Shown: in pieces, positions 27,073 to 34,339 of the stretch
How the letters are laid out: every line of letters starts with the position of its first letter
Numbering within the stretch: the stretch's first letter is position 1
Assembly: GCA_009773415.1 (NCBI GenBank)
Contig: WSNO01000024.1
Coordinates: forward strand, 1 to 42,233
DNA length: 42,233 nt
Source of the DNA: Nitrospirota bacterium
GTDB lineage: Bacteria; Nitrospirota; Thermodesulfovibrionia; Thermodesulfovibrionales; Dissulfurispiraceae
Direction: 5' to 3'
The notes under the pieces: generated by a model
Database searches by the model: none
The model's input: the letters and a program-made list of their open reading frames with translations, nothing else
Told to the model about the DNA's origin: nothing
Made by a program: the position numbers and the translations under genes

Positions 27073-27708
27073 TCAATTGGCCGATTTCAGCTCAAACCTT
27101 ACCGGCAGTATCGCCCGCGACATAACCGCAATGCCGTCACGCTTTGCCGGACGATACGTGGACTTCTTCACTGCCACCAGCGCGGCGTCCGTGAAGCCGA
27201 AGCCGGCGCCTTCGACAACTTCAGTGCTGAGAAGCCTTCCGCGCTCGTCAATAGTCAGCCGAAGAACGACCTTTCCTTCCTTGTTCATGCGCCTTGCCAT
27301 AAAAGGATACTCAGGTATTTCACGGTGCAGAAAGTTCGGTCCCATGACGCCGCCAAAGGGCATATAATCAACAGGTTCGCGATTGACTGAAGCGGAAGAA
27401 CCTGCTGATGCCGGAGGTCGCTGAAATGTTTCCGCCAGCTTTGGAGGTGCAACTGGAGCGGCACTCTCGGAATGCGCCGGAGTCAGCGGTTGCTCGACAG
27501 TCCGGGGCTGCGCAACCGGCCTTGTCCGCTCTTTCTTAACCGGTTGAGGCTTCATAAATTCGCTTGGAGCCTCCTCCTTAACCATCCCGAAATCGATCTC
27601 TATCGGACGCGACACGGTCACCGCCGACACGCTGAACGCCCAGACCAAGCTGATGACAAACATATGCGCAAGAAAGGAAATTTGAAATCCCCGGACTTGC
27701 TCTTTCAT
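27073..27708 (-). CDS. tonB: TonB energy-transducing protein (module 2)
   Basis: 211 residues: membrane anchor (about 8-30), Pro-rich periplasmic spacer (KPQPVKKERTRPVAQPRT and following) and C-terminal TonB domain (IPEYPFMARRMNKEGKVVLR, then GAGFGFTDAALVAVKKS). It overlaps exbD by 4 bases and precedes the receptor by 121 bases that contain no other gene. The C-terminal domain is recognisably related to that of the module 1 TonB, while the spacers differ. Confidence 0.92.
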   Translation of the reverse strand: MKEQVRGFQISFLAHMFVISLVWAFSVSAVTVSRPIEIDFGMVKEEAPSEFMKPQPVKKERTRPVAQPRTVEQPLTPAHSESAAPVAPPKLAETFQRPPASAGSSASVNREPVDYMPFGGVMGPNFLHREIPEYPFMARRMNKEGKVVLRLTIDERGRLLSTEVVEGAGFGFTDAALVAVKKSTYRPAKRDGIAVMSRAILPVRFELKSAN

Positions 27709-28085
27709 CGCCGCTCCACGGTCTGAAGGCTGACTTTCCTGAATTCCATCCGCTTCACAAGGTCAACCACATCAACAAACCCCTGCAACGCAACCTCCCG
27801 ATCAGCCCTGATAAGAACCGGCACCTCCCGGCTGTCCTTGCTGAGCATTGCAGACAGTTCTTCAAGCGATACCCGCTTTCCATCGGCATATATCTGCCCG
27901 GCCTTGTCTATCTCGACTGTCCGCGTTCTGAGGGTGTCTTCGTGTTTTTTGGCGACCGCCGGCAGTTCGACCGGAATAACACCGGTTGCGATAAATGTTG
28001 AGGTCGTCAGCACGATGGTCAAAAGCACCAGCATGATGTCCACAAACGGGATGACGTTGATATAGTCAAACTCTTGTTCTTGCAT
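27705..28085 (-). CDS. exbD: ExbD proton-channel component
   Basis: 126 residues, one membrane helix (about 13-35) and a periplasmic domain. The essential membrane aspartate is Asp16 (VIPFVDIMLVLL). ExbD with ExbB uses proton flow to energise TonB. Its start overlaps the end of exbB by 20 bases. The order exbB-exbD-tonB-receptor is standard. Confidence 0.94.
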   Translation of the reverse strand: MQEQEFDYINVIPFVDIMLVLLTIVLTTSTFIATGVIPVELPAVAKKHEDTLRTRTVEIDKAGQIYADGKRVSLEELSAMLSKDSREVPVLIRADREVALQGFVDVVDLVKRMEFRKVSLQTVERR

Positions 28086-28500
28086 TCCTGATTTCCCACT
28101 GCATGATGAGCACTCTGACCTGACGCAGAAGCATGTTGTAACACGCTATCGCCGGTATCGCCACCATAAGGCCGACTGCTGTGGCTTTCAGGGCGAGGGC
28201 AAGGCCAAGCATGATCTTGGTGCTGTCCATGAAGCCGGACTGTCCCATGGAATAAAACGTCAACATGATTCCGAAGACGGTACCGAGCAGCCCTATATAC
28301 GGCGCGTTGCTGCCGATGGTAGCTATCAGATGCAGCTTCTTCGTAAGCTCGAGTTCAAGCGACTTCTTTTCGGCAAAATCCTCGATTCGTATGCGCTTCA
28401 TCACAAGATGACGCTCAACGGCTATCGCTACGGCAACAACACTGAGCACCAGCAGCAAGCCGATAACGCCGTATTCAACAACCTCTTTCAGCCAGTCCAT
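28066..28500 (-). CDS. exbB: ExbB/TolQ-family proton channel protein
   Basis: 144 residues, a short ExbB with three membrane helices (about 8-26, 60-82, 95-118). The core motif SNAPYIGLLGTVFGIMLTF (63-81) and GLALALKATAVGLMVAIPAI (95-115) are those of the MotA/TolQ/ExbB family (PF01618). The short cytoplasmic loop between helices 1 and 2 is common in exbB of anaerobes. Because only one exbBD pair is present, it probably serves both TonB proteins. Confidence 0.93.
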   Translation of the reverse strand: MDWLKEVVEYGVIGLLLVLSVVAVAIAVERHLVMKRIRIEDFAEKKSLELELTKKLHLIATIGSNAPYIGLLGTVFGIMLTFYSMGQSGFMDSTKIMLGLALALKATAVGLMVAIPAIACYNMLLRQVRVLIMQWEIRNARTRV

Positions 28501-28542
28501 GAAAAACCCCTTTGTTCTTTATTGCCACGTCTAGCGCCTGGG

Positions 28543-28580
28543 AAAAATGCGGGATGCACGTTCCTGAGCGTGCATCCCGC
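28543..28580 (-). terminator. Strong terminator between the methyltransferase and exbB
   Basis: A 12-bp perfect stem (GCGGGATGCACG with CGTGCATCCCGC, 28549-28580, loop of 8) is followed on the minus strand by ATTTTT. It separates the methyltransferase from exbB although both lie on the same strand, so exbB and all downstream genes need read-through or a promoter in 28501-28542, where I see no convincing boxes. Confidence 0.88.
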
Positions 28581-28633
28581 CCGGAGAGGCAGCAGGAGAA
28601 TTGCTGCCGGGTATGGTTGAGGAAATATCTCGA

Positions 28634-29341
28634 TTATTCATTCTCGCTGTCTTTCCACCAATGAAGAGAGACATTGACATTCTCGTCCAGATACCAATGC
28701 CCCTGCGATATGCGGAGACGCGATGCGAAGGCATGCTCATCGAAATGTCTGGCGCCGGTCTGAGACGCAAACCGCCAATGCTCAAATGCTTCAGCAAGCG
28801 AATGGTAGACATGCGGGCTCTGCATTTCATACTCATTGCTCCAGCACAGAGCATAGCCACCAGTGTCGGCACAGGTCTGGAGCACATCGCCACCCGTTTC
28901 GGTTACCACAAAAATATTGCGGGGTCTCATGGCAAGAACCCGTCGGAACGCATCTATCATGCCTTCCTCACAGACATGCAGTGAATTGCAGGCGATAACA
29001 AGATCGCACCGGCTGTAGTCGCAAGAAGAAATATATGACCATGATCGCTCATCTACCCGAACATGACCTATCCCACGACGCCAGGCTTCCCTGAAAAAAA
29101 GACGACGCATTGCCGACGACGGTTCAAGAGCCGTCACCTCGCACCCAATCGCTGCAAGGGGCAGAGAAAGAGTGCCGTTTCCGGCTCCGATGTCCAGAAC
29201 CCGCCAGTGCGGCTGTATATGCTTCAGGAGATGATGAAGAATCGGCTCATGATAGTTGCCGTGTTCCACCCAGAGCCGATACCAGCGGGCGTTCTGCTCC
29301 CAGTAGTCAAGTGATGCTATGGCACGCCCATCAATGACCAT
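28634..29341 (-). CDS. Class I SAM-dependent methyltransferase
   Basis: 235 residues. The SAM-binding motif I VLDIGAGNGTLSLPLA lies at 48-63, followed by an acidic residue at the end of strand 2 (VTALEPSS) and the motif DLVIACNSLHVC after strand 4. The C-terminal part is rich in His and Trp (HWRF, RHFDEHAF, GHWYLDE, LHWWKD). The ATG follows GGAGG at 7-base spacing, directly behind leader C. Methylation of a metallophore, corrinoid or tetrapyrrole would suit the neighbourhood, but the substrate is unknown. A strong terminator right after it may make it a separately expressed gene. Confidence 0.82.
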   Translation of the reverse strand: MVIDGRAIASLDYWEQNARWYRLWVEHGNYHEPILHHLLKHIQPHWRVLDIGAGNGTLSLPLAAIGCEVTALEPSSAMRRLFFREAWRRGIGHVRVDERSWSYISSCDYSRCDLVIACNSLHVCEEGMIDAFRRVLAMRPRNIFVVTETGGDVLQTCADTGGYALCWSNEYEMQSPHVYHSLAEAFEHWRFASQTGARHFDEHAFASRLRISQGHWYLDENVNVSLHWWKDSENE

Positions 29342-29360
29342 ACCGCTTCCTCCTGAAATA

Positions 29361-29479
29361 AAAAAGCCACGAAGACCGCACCTTCTGGCGCTTCAGCCTT
29401 CGTGGCTTTCATTCATTCTGTCAATTATGCAACAACTGCCGCTTCGGCGGCACTCTGAACTCCCTGTTCAGATGCTAAT
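29361..29479 (-). ncRNA. Leader RNA copy C: structured attenuator before the methyltransferase
   Basis: Same architecture as copies B and D. P1 is UCUGAAC-AGGGA-GUUCAGA (29455-29473); P2 is GCCGC-CGAA-GCGGC followed by AGU; then AUGAAAGCC, the small hairpins AGCC-ACGAA-GGCU and GCGCC-AGAA-GGUGC. The terminator stem (GCCACGAAG with CTTCGTGGC, 29366-29374 and 29398-29406, extended by A-T pairs) ends in TTTTTT just before the ribosome site. P1 differs from copy B at paired positions on both sides while keeping pairing. Copy D is almost identical over 100 bases. Confidence 0.78.
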
Positions 29480-29485
29480 TTTATG

Positions 29486-29515
29486 ATTATAAACAATGCT
29501 TTCTCCACGGCGCAA
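29486..29515 (-). promoter_or_regulatory. Promoter for leader C
   Basis: Perfect TATAAT (29486-29491) on the minus strand with TTGCGC (29510-29515) at an 18-base spacer. The start is predicted near 29479, immediately before hairpin P1. Confidence 0.65.
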
Positions 29516-29644
29516 CAAAAAAATATTTATGGTCCGATTAGGAAACGCGCTTTTCAGAAGCAATCGCGGACTGCACGTCATGCCCAAACGGCGACAATTA
29601 CGATAAAAACAGGGACGCGCAGGGAAGGCGCGCCCCTGCCGAGG

Positions 29645-29670
29645 AAAAGCCTGACATTGAGTGGTCAGGC
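29645..29670 (-). terminator. Terminator after the hldD-cooT operon
   Basis: GCCTGAC-8-GTCAGGC (29649-29670) followed by TTTT on the minus strand, 37 bases after the stop of the 94-residue gene. The rest of 29516-29707 shows a GC-rich palindromic stretch near 29615-29635 but no gene. Confidence 0.75.
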
Positions 29671-29707
29671 AACGGGGACTGGAATGCAACCGTGATTGTC
29701 ACGCGGA

Positions 29708-29992
29708 CTACCCCATCAGCACGGGGCCGGAACGATATACTGCACGCAAAGAAATAAGTTCAGCTTCCATTCTGTTATTAAGTATGTCATTGGTCAGAAT
29801 GTCATCTATTGTTTTTTTCACTGTTTCCTGATATTCCTCCGTCATCATGAAATAGTGAAAAAACAATCCCTCAAATCCATCCATTCGCCGCAGCTCATCA
29901 TTATGAGAACTGAGAATCTCTTCTATATCCAGATATTCGCGCAGAGAGCCGAACCAAAGATTTCTGTTGCCAAGACTGTATACAATCCACAT
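29708..29992 (-). CDS. Uncharacterised 94-residue protein
   Basis: The ATG at 29992 is chosen because GGAGG lies 5 bases upstream; the frame is open to 30016. The protein (MWIVYSLGNRNLWFGSLREYLDIEE and onward) has no signal peptide or membrane helix. It is rich in Asp/Glu and aromatic residues and mostly helical in appearance after residue 20. I recognise no family. It follows cooT by 58 bases and is ended by a terminator, so it is the last gene of the leader-D operon and may share a nickel- or metal-related role. Confidence 0.7.
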   Translation of the reverse strand: MWIVYSLGNRNLWFGSLREYLDIEEILSSHNDELRRMDGFEGLFFHYFMMTEEYQETVKKTIDDILTNDILNNRMEAELISLRAVYRSGPVLMG

Positions 29993-30050
29993 AGACACCT
30001 CCAAAGAAAGGACCATGCCGGTTTTGAATGCGGCAGAGCCGGGCGTTATT

Positions 30051-30287
30051 TCACGAGGACCTCCCTAATGAAAAGCCGGCACTGTCGGAAGGTCTTGTCT
30101 GTCGCCGCTTCAAAATTATGCGGTGATTCAGCAGTGATACCTCCAGAATTTCTCCGTCAAAGACACGCTCCTCGCCATATGTGTTTTTCAGATGCAGCTC
30201 TTCTCCATCGCATCTCAACTCATCAATGTCCGCAAGATAGAGGACTTCACCTGACTGTTCCCGGATGAAGGCACTCGGTTTGCACAT
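30051..30287 (-). CDS. cooT: CooT-family nickel-binding protein
   Basis: 78 residues. The ATG at 30287 is preferred over the one at 30290 because AGGAGG sits at good spacing and it places cysteine at position 2 (MCKPSAFI). In the characterised CooT this N-terminal Cys2 binds Ni(II) in the dimer. The rest has the family's small beta-barrel pattern (GEVLYLADIDELRCDGEELHLKN, then GEERVFDGEILEV). CooT helps deliver nickel to CO dehydrogenase in Rhodospirillum. No CO dehydrogenase is in this window. It follows hldD by 15 bases. Confidence 0.8.
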   Translation of the reverse strand: MCKPSAFIREQSGEVLYLADIDELRCDGEELHLKNTYGEERVFDGEILEVSLLNHRIILKRRQTRPSDSAGFSLGRSS

Positions 30288-30302
30288 CATCCCCTCCTGT
30301 GG

Positions 30303-31298
30303 TCACTCTCCCAGTCTTTGGCCGGTTTTGAGATAATTTGTCACATAGTCGCAGACAGCGTCGTGCAGCGACATGGCAGTCCCGCTGTATCCTGACAGCT
30401 GAAACTTCGCCGTTGCCGCACAGGTATGATACTGGTAATTCCTCCGTATCCCCGGTGGCATGTCGATATACTCAATCCGGCATGGAACATCAAGGGCTCC
30501 GAATATCGACTGAGCAAGGCAATTCCATGTAGTAGCGGTGCCGCTGCCGATATTAAAAATGCCGTTTGCGGCAGCATTATCGAGAATATGAAGTGTCATA
30601 TCCACAGCGTCTTTCACATAGATAAAGTCTCGAACCTGCTCGCCGTCTGCGTACCCCGCCCGATGCGACCGGAAGAGCTTCAGTTTGCTGCTCTCTCTGA
30701 TCTGCCCGTATGCCTTTAGAACGAGCGAACTCATATCTCCCTTGTGGTATTCGTTCGGTCCGAAAACATTGAAATATTTCAGTCCGGCTATTCCGGCCAG
30801 CAGGCCACTACGCCATGCCCAGAGGTCGAACAGATGCTTTGAATAGCCATACACATTTAACGGGCGCAGCGAACCGAGAAGCGATTCATCATCGCTGAAC
30901 CCCTGGCTACCGTTTCCATACGTTGCCGCGCTCGATGCATAGACAAAGCGGACGGAGCGATCCGCCGCGAACAGAGCAAGCTGTTTTGTATATGCAAAAT
31001 TGTTCATCATAAGAAAGGACGCATCCAGCTCGGTGGTTGATGAACATGCGCCCAGGTGCAGAATCGCTTCGATCCTTTTTAGAAGGCTGGTCACCAGCGC
31101 TGATCGTTTTCTGTTCGCTACCGCTTCCAGAAAATCGTCTTTTTCGACGTAATCGGTAAATCTGAGCGGCGTGAGGTTTTTCCACTTCTCGTTTGTTCCA
31201 AGATGATCGACAACAAGAATATCGTCCCTGCCGAGCTGGTTAAGCCGCCAGATAACCGCGCTACCGATAAACCCTGCCCCTCCGGTGATAATAATCAT
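30303..31298 (-). CDS. hldD: ADP-L-glycero-D-manno-heptose 6-epimerase
   Basis: 331 residues from ATG at 31298 (GGGAG five bases upstream; the open frame to 31310 overlaps the leader). NAD-binding motif TGGAGFIGS (5-13), catalytic SSAATYG and YGYSK (Tyr/Lys pair), and HldD-specific segments (GACSSTTE, KYFNVFGPNEYHKGDMSS, VRDFIYVKDAVD). It epimerises the heptose nucleotide used for the LPS inner core, a Gram-negative marker. Being first in an operon with cooT behind a metal-uptake-type leader is unusual. A related sugar-nucleotide epimerase is possible but less likely. Confidence 0.87.
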   Translation of the reverse strand: MIIITGGAGFIGSAVIWRLNQLGRDDILVVDHLGTNEKWKNLTPLRFTDYVEKDDFLEAVANRKRSALVTSLLKRIEAILHLGACSSTTELDASFLMMNNFAYTKQLALFAADRSVRFVYASSAATYGNGSQGFSDDESLLGSLRPLNVYGYSKHLFDLWAWRSGLLAGIAGLKYFNVFGPNEYHKGDMSSLVLKAYGQIRESSKLKLFRSHRAGYADGEQVRDFIYVKDAVDMTLHILDNAAANGIFNIGSGTATTWNCLAQSIFGALDVPCRIEYIDMPPGIRRNYQYHTCAATAKFQLSGYSGTAMSLHDAVCDYVTNYLKTGQRLGE

Positions 31299-31310
31299 GC
31301 ATTCTCCCAC

Positions 31311-31441
31311 AAAAAAAGAAAAGCCACGAAGACCGCACCTTCTGGCGCTTCAGCCTTCGTGGCTTTCATTCATTCTGTCAATTAATTATGCAACTACTGC
31401 CGCTTCGGCGGCGCTCTGAACTCCCTGTTCAGATACACTGA
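31311..31441 (-). ncRNA. Leader RNA copy D: structured attenuator before hldD-cooT
   Basis: P1 UCUGAAC-AGGGA-GUUCAGA (31415-31433); P2 GCCGC-CGAA-GCGGC (31399-31412) then AGUAG; AUGAAAGCC; small hairpins AGCC-ACGAA-GGCU and GCGCC-AGAA-GGUGC. The terminator stem is GCCACGAAG with CTTCGTGGC (31323-31331 and 31355-31363), followed by TTTTCTTTTTTT. Relative to copy C it carries an extra AATT in the linker and a few substitutions. The anti-terminator AGCC/GGCU pair and the terminator share the same bases, so only one can form. Confidence 0.78.
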
Positions 31442-31447
31442 TTTTCT

Positions 31448-31477
31448 ACTATATTGAAGTACGAGGTCAGAAGTCAA
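31448..31477 (-). promoter_or_regulatory. Promoter for leader D
   Basis: TTGACT (31472-31477), an 18-base spacer and TATAGT (31448-31453) on the minus strand, with the start predicted near 31441 at the 5' edge of hairpin P1. Between here and the pdxA promoter (31478-31677) I see no convincing gene. Confidence 0.75.
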
Positions 31478-31677
31478 TGCGTCGTTCATGAATGCAAAGC
31501 AGCGCTTGCGCAACGTTAACTGCTGTTCTGTGGCTATGGTTCATGCGTCTGATTCCAAAGCCAATCCCGTCTAAACCATGGACATACGTCTGAGTATTGC
31601 AAGGGGAGTCGCATTTCGCGCAATGAACTCCCGCATGATCGACTTGGGCATGACTTGACATTATCACGATTAGTCAT

Positions 31678-31721
31678 CAAAACGCAGTCGTTTTGACATG
31701 TTTCTTTCTCTGATGGATAAT
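31678..31721 (+). promoter_or_regulatory. pdxA promoter with overlapping inverted repeat
   Basis: TTGACA (31693-31698), a 17-base spacer and GATAAT (31716-31721) place the start about 3-7 bases before the pdxA ATG, so the mRNA is nearly leaderless. A perfect inverted repeat CAAAACG-CAGT-CGTTTTG (31678-31695) overlaps the -35 box and could be an operator. Confidence 0.7.
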
Positions 31722-31731
31722 AGACAGTACC

Positions 31732-32673
31732 ATGAAAAAGAGAATAGCGATAACGCTGGGGGATCCCGGCGGCGTGGGTGCGGAGGTAACGTTGAAATCC
31801 TTGCCGGTTATTGCCGGCATAACCCGGCCGCTCCTAATCGGCGACAAGCCGGTCATCGAGTCGGCCTGCGAAATGCTCGGCATCGAGCTGGATATGGGAT
31901 TGTGCGATTTCCTAGGCACCGGAGCGATTTCATCGACCGGCTTTGCGAGAAATATCCCGTCGGCCGAAGGCGGTCATGCCGCCGTCTCATACATTCGGAA
32001 AGCGGTCGAGCTTGCCAGGGCGAATGCGGTCGATGCCATCGTTACCGCTCCTATCAGCAAGGAATCTCTGAAAATGGCCGGATATGCCTGGCCGGGGCAC
32101 ACGGAAATGCTGGCTGAACTCACCGGCACACAGCATTTCGCTATGATGCTCTGCGGCGGACCTATACGCGTCATTCTTGTTACGACTCATACCGCAATGA
32201 GAAACGTCCCTTCGCTTATCACCGCAGATCGTGTCCTGGAAACTATTCTCCTCGCAAAAAAGGCGTGCAGCATGTTAGGCCTCGCAGGGCCGCGCATTGC
32301 TGTCGCCGGCCTGAATCCTCATGCCGGTGAGTCCGGCATATTCGGAAATGAAGAACAGACGGCAATATTTCCGGCAATTGCCGCGGCGAAAGCTGAAGGC
32401 GTTGTCGTTGCCGGACCGTTTCCGTCCGACACGCTGTTTCACAGAGTCTACAAAGGTGAGTTCGATATCGTCGTGTGCATGTATCACGATCAGGGATTGA
32501 TTCCGCTAAAGATGATTGCATTCGATTCAGGAGTCAATGTGACGGTAGGTCTGCCGATTATCAGAACATCGCCGGATCACGGCACCGCATTTGACATCTC
32601 ATGGAAAGGCGCGGCAAATCCGTCAAGTATGGCAGAAGCAATAAAGTTTGCTGCGAGGTTACAGAAGCCTTGA
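31732..32673 (+). CDS. pdxA: 4-hydroxythreonine-4-phosphate dehydrogenase
   Basis: 313 residues. The N-terminal TLGDPGGVGAEV (8-19), TAPISKE (105-111), GLNPHAGE (193-200) and MYHDQGLIPLK (250-260) are PdxA signatures; His153, His197 and His252 match the metal ligands. It oxidises 4-phosphohydroxy-L-threonine in the DXP-dependent route to pyridoxal phosphate. No ribosome site precedes the ATG, consistent with a near-leaderless transcript. It overlaps the next gene by 4 bases. PdxA2-type homologues act in other pathways, so the exact substrate is slightly uncertain. Confidence 0.93.
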   Translation: MKKRIAITLGDPGGVGAEVTLKSLPVIAGITRPLLIGDKPVIESACEMLGIELDMGLCDFLGTGAISSTGFARNIPSAEGGHAAVSYIRKAVELARANAVDAIVTAPISKESLKMAGYAWPGHTEMLAELTGTQHFAMMLCGGPIRVILVTTHTAMRNVPSLITADRVLETILLAKKACSMLGLAGPRIAVAGLNPHAGESGIFGNEEQTAIFPAIAAAKAEGVVVAGPFPSDTLFHRVYKGEFDIVVCMYHDQGLIPLKMIAFDSGVNVTVGLPIIRTSPDHGTAFDISWKGAANPSSMAEAIKFAARLQKP

Positions 32674-33779
32674 AACTGTTTGAGCCGTTTCAATTGGGAG
32701 CACTGACACTCCCGAATCGCATTGTCCGATCCGCTACGTATGAAAAAATGGGCGATGAAGACGGTTTCGTGACCGAACAACTAATCGGCATGTACGAAGA
32801 CCTTGCGCGAGGCGGTGCCGGACTCATCATCACCGGCAATGCGCTTGTGCATACAACTGGAAGGTCTGTCCCTCAGCAGATCTGTATTCATAACGATTTC
32901 TACATCAAAAAACTGAAACTCTTGTCTGACGCTGTTCATGCGCTCGGAAAGACAATAATACTCCAGCTTGCTCATGGAGGCAGACAGTCTTTTCCTTCCC
33001 TTCTGGCAGGACGATCCCCGATTGCTCCATCGCCGGTTTATGAACCGACCCTCAAACTTACCCCTCAGGAAATGACTCACGAAGATGTCTGGGATATGAT
33101 AGATGCCTTTGGCACCGCTGCGCGGCGCGCAGCCCTCGCAGGGTTTGACGGAGTGCAGATACACGCTGCTCACGGCTATCTGGTAAATGAATTCCTATCT
33201 CCGCATACTAACCGGCGTGACGATTACTGGGGAGGCGATGAAGAGCGACGCTTCCATTTTCTTGAAGAAATCATCATCGCAGTGCGCAAAGAGGCGGGAG
33301 ACGGTTTTCCTGTTATGATCAAGCTCAATGCCGAGGATTTTATTTCAGGCGGACTCGACGTTTACGAAAGCCTGCGCATTGCTTTGCGGCTCCAGAATAT
33401 GGATATCACCGCCATCGAAGTGAGCGGCGGCATGTATGAAGCAGGACAGGTAACGGTGAAACCGGGTATTCAGACGATAGAGCAGGAGGCGTATTTCCGC
33501 AGGTTTAGCCGGCAATTCAAGCAGTCGCTTCAGGTGCCGGTTATGCTGGTCGGCGGATTTAAGTCCCGCGCGCTCATGGAGGAAGTACTGCAAACAGACG
33601 ATGCGGATCTCATATCACTCTCACGCACGCTTATCCGTGAGCCTGACCTGCCGAATCTCATGCATGCCGGCAAAGAAAAGGCTGACTGCATCTCTTGCAA
33701 CGGCTGCTTGCGCTTTTTCAGAATTCCCTTCACCCACTGCGTAGCGCTGGCAAAAGAACAGAAAAAAGGTTCCGGGTAG
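32670..33779 (+). CDS. Old-Yellow-Enzyme-type NADH:flavin oxidoreductase
   Basis: 369 residues from TTG at 32670, which overlaps the pdxA stop (TTGA) and has GAGG about 11 bases upstream. It is a single FMN-binding TIM barrel (LFEPFQLGALTLPNRIVRS at the start; QLAHGGRQS; GVQIHAAHGYLVNEFLSPHTN). The C-terminus carries CISCNGCLRFF and a later THC, resembling the Fe-S cysteine motif of 2,4-dienoyl-CoA reductase relatives. The flavin/NAD domain that normally follows in those enzymes is absent. It probably reduces an activated C=C bond; the substrate is unknown. Confidence 0.88.
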   Translation: MKLFEPFQLGALTLPNRIVRSATYEKMGDEDGFVTEQLIGMYEDLARGGAGLIITGNALVHTTGRSVPQQICIHNDFYIKKLKLLSDAVHALGKTIILQLAHGGRQSFPSLLAGRSPIAPSPVYEPTLKLTPQEMTHEDVWDMIDAFGTAARRAALAGFDGVQIHAAHGYLVNEFLSPHTNRRDDYWGGDEERRFHFLEEIIIAVRKEAGDGFPVMIKLNAEDFISGGLDVYESLRIALRLQNMDITAIEVSGGMYEAGQVTVKPGIQTIEQEAYFRRFSRQFKQSLQVPVMLVGGFKSRALMEEVLQTDDADLISLSRTLIREPDLPNLMHAGKEKADCISCNGCLRFFRIPFTHCVALAKEQKKGSG

Positions 33780-33811
33780 CCCATTCCGCATCGAGACTTG
33801 AGAACTTCGTC

Positions 33812-34339
33812 TTACAATCCTTTCTTTTCAAACCAGAGGAACAGTCCGATGCTGACGATGACGAACGGCACAATAATAACCCAGTGGTTTATGCCGAGAA
33901 TCTGGGGCAGAGTTATCTTGCCGTAAACACCCCACGTAAGCACGCTCGCTTTCATGAGAGGAAAAACCTCTGCGAAAATCGCGGCACCAAGCAGCATGCC
34001 CATAATGCCCCAAAGTGCATCCCAGCGTCCCTCTCCAAGTGCTCCCATCTGTGTGCCGGGACAGTAACCGAGGACTCCCCATCCCAAACCGAAAATAAGC
34101 CCGCCGATAATCTGAGCGCCGAGGATGGTCGGCTTCAGGTTCAGCTTTACAAGCCCCATGTCCTTGAGAAAATAGATGCCGACCATGGCGACGATGATTG
34201 AGGAGAGCATGAATTTCAGAATGGTCATATCCATAAGTCTGAGTGCCCCGATCTGACGCTCATACCTGAGCACGCCGCCGCGCTGCAACAGAAACCCGAA
34301 CAGTACGCCGGTAATCAGGCCATAAAGAAGTGGATTCAT
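33812..34339 (-). CDS. YeeE/YedE transporter, second half-subunit
   Basis: 175 residues, four to five membrane helices, with the single conserved pore cysteine Cys93 in GYCPGTQMGALGEG, as in the PmpB-like member of split YeeE/YedE pairs. Its ATG (34337-34339) overlaps the stop of the upstream half (ATGA), which indicates coupled synthesis of the two halves. Together they would form one sulfur- or selenium-type channel. It is the last gene of its operon and converges with the OYE gene, with a 32-base gap and no clear terminator. Confidence 0.9.
   Translation of the reverse strand: MNPLLYGLITGVLFGFLLQRGGVLRYERQIGALRLMDMTILKFMLSSIIVAMVGIYFLKDMGLVKLNLKPTILGAQIIGGLIFGLGWGVLGYCPGTQMGALGEGRWDALWGIMGMLLGAAIFAEVFPLMKASVLTWGVYGKITLPQILGINHWVIIVPFVIVSIGLFLWFEKKGL

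Noticed and set aside
31467-31667. A 66-codon minus-strand frame with a CxxC-like segment upstream of leader D
   Set aside because: No ribosome site and no recognisable family. It also overlaps the leader D promoter region, so it is probably chance.
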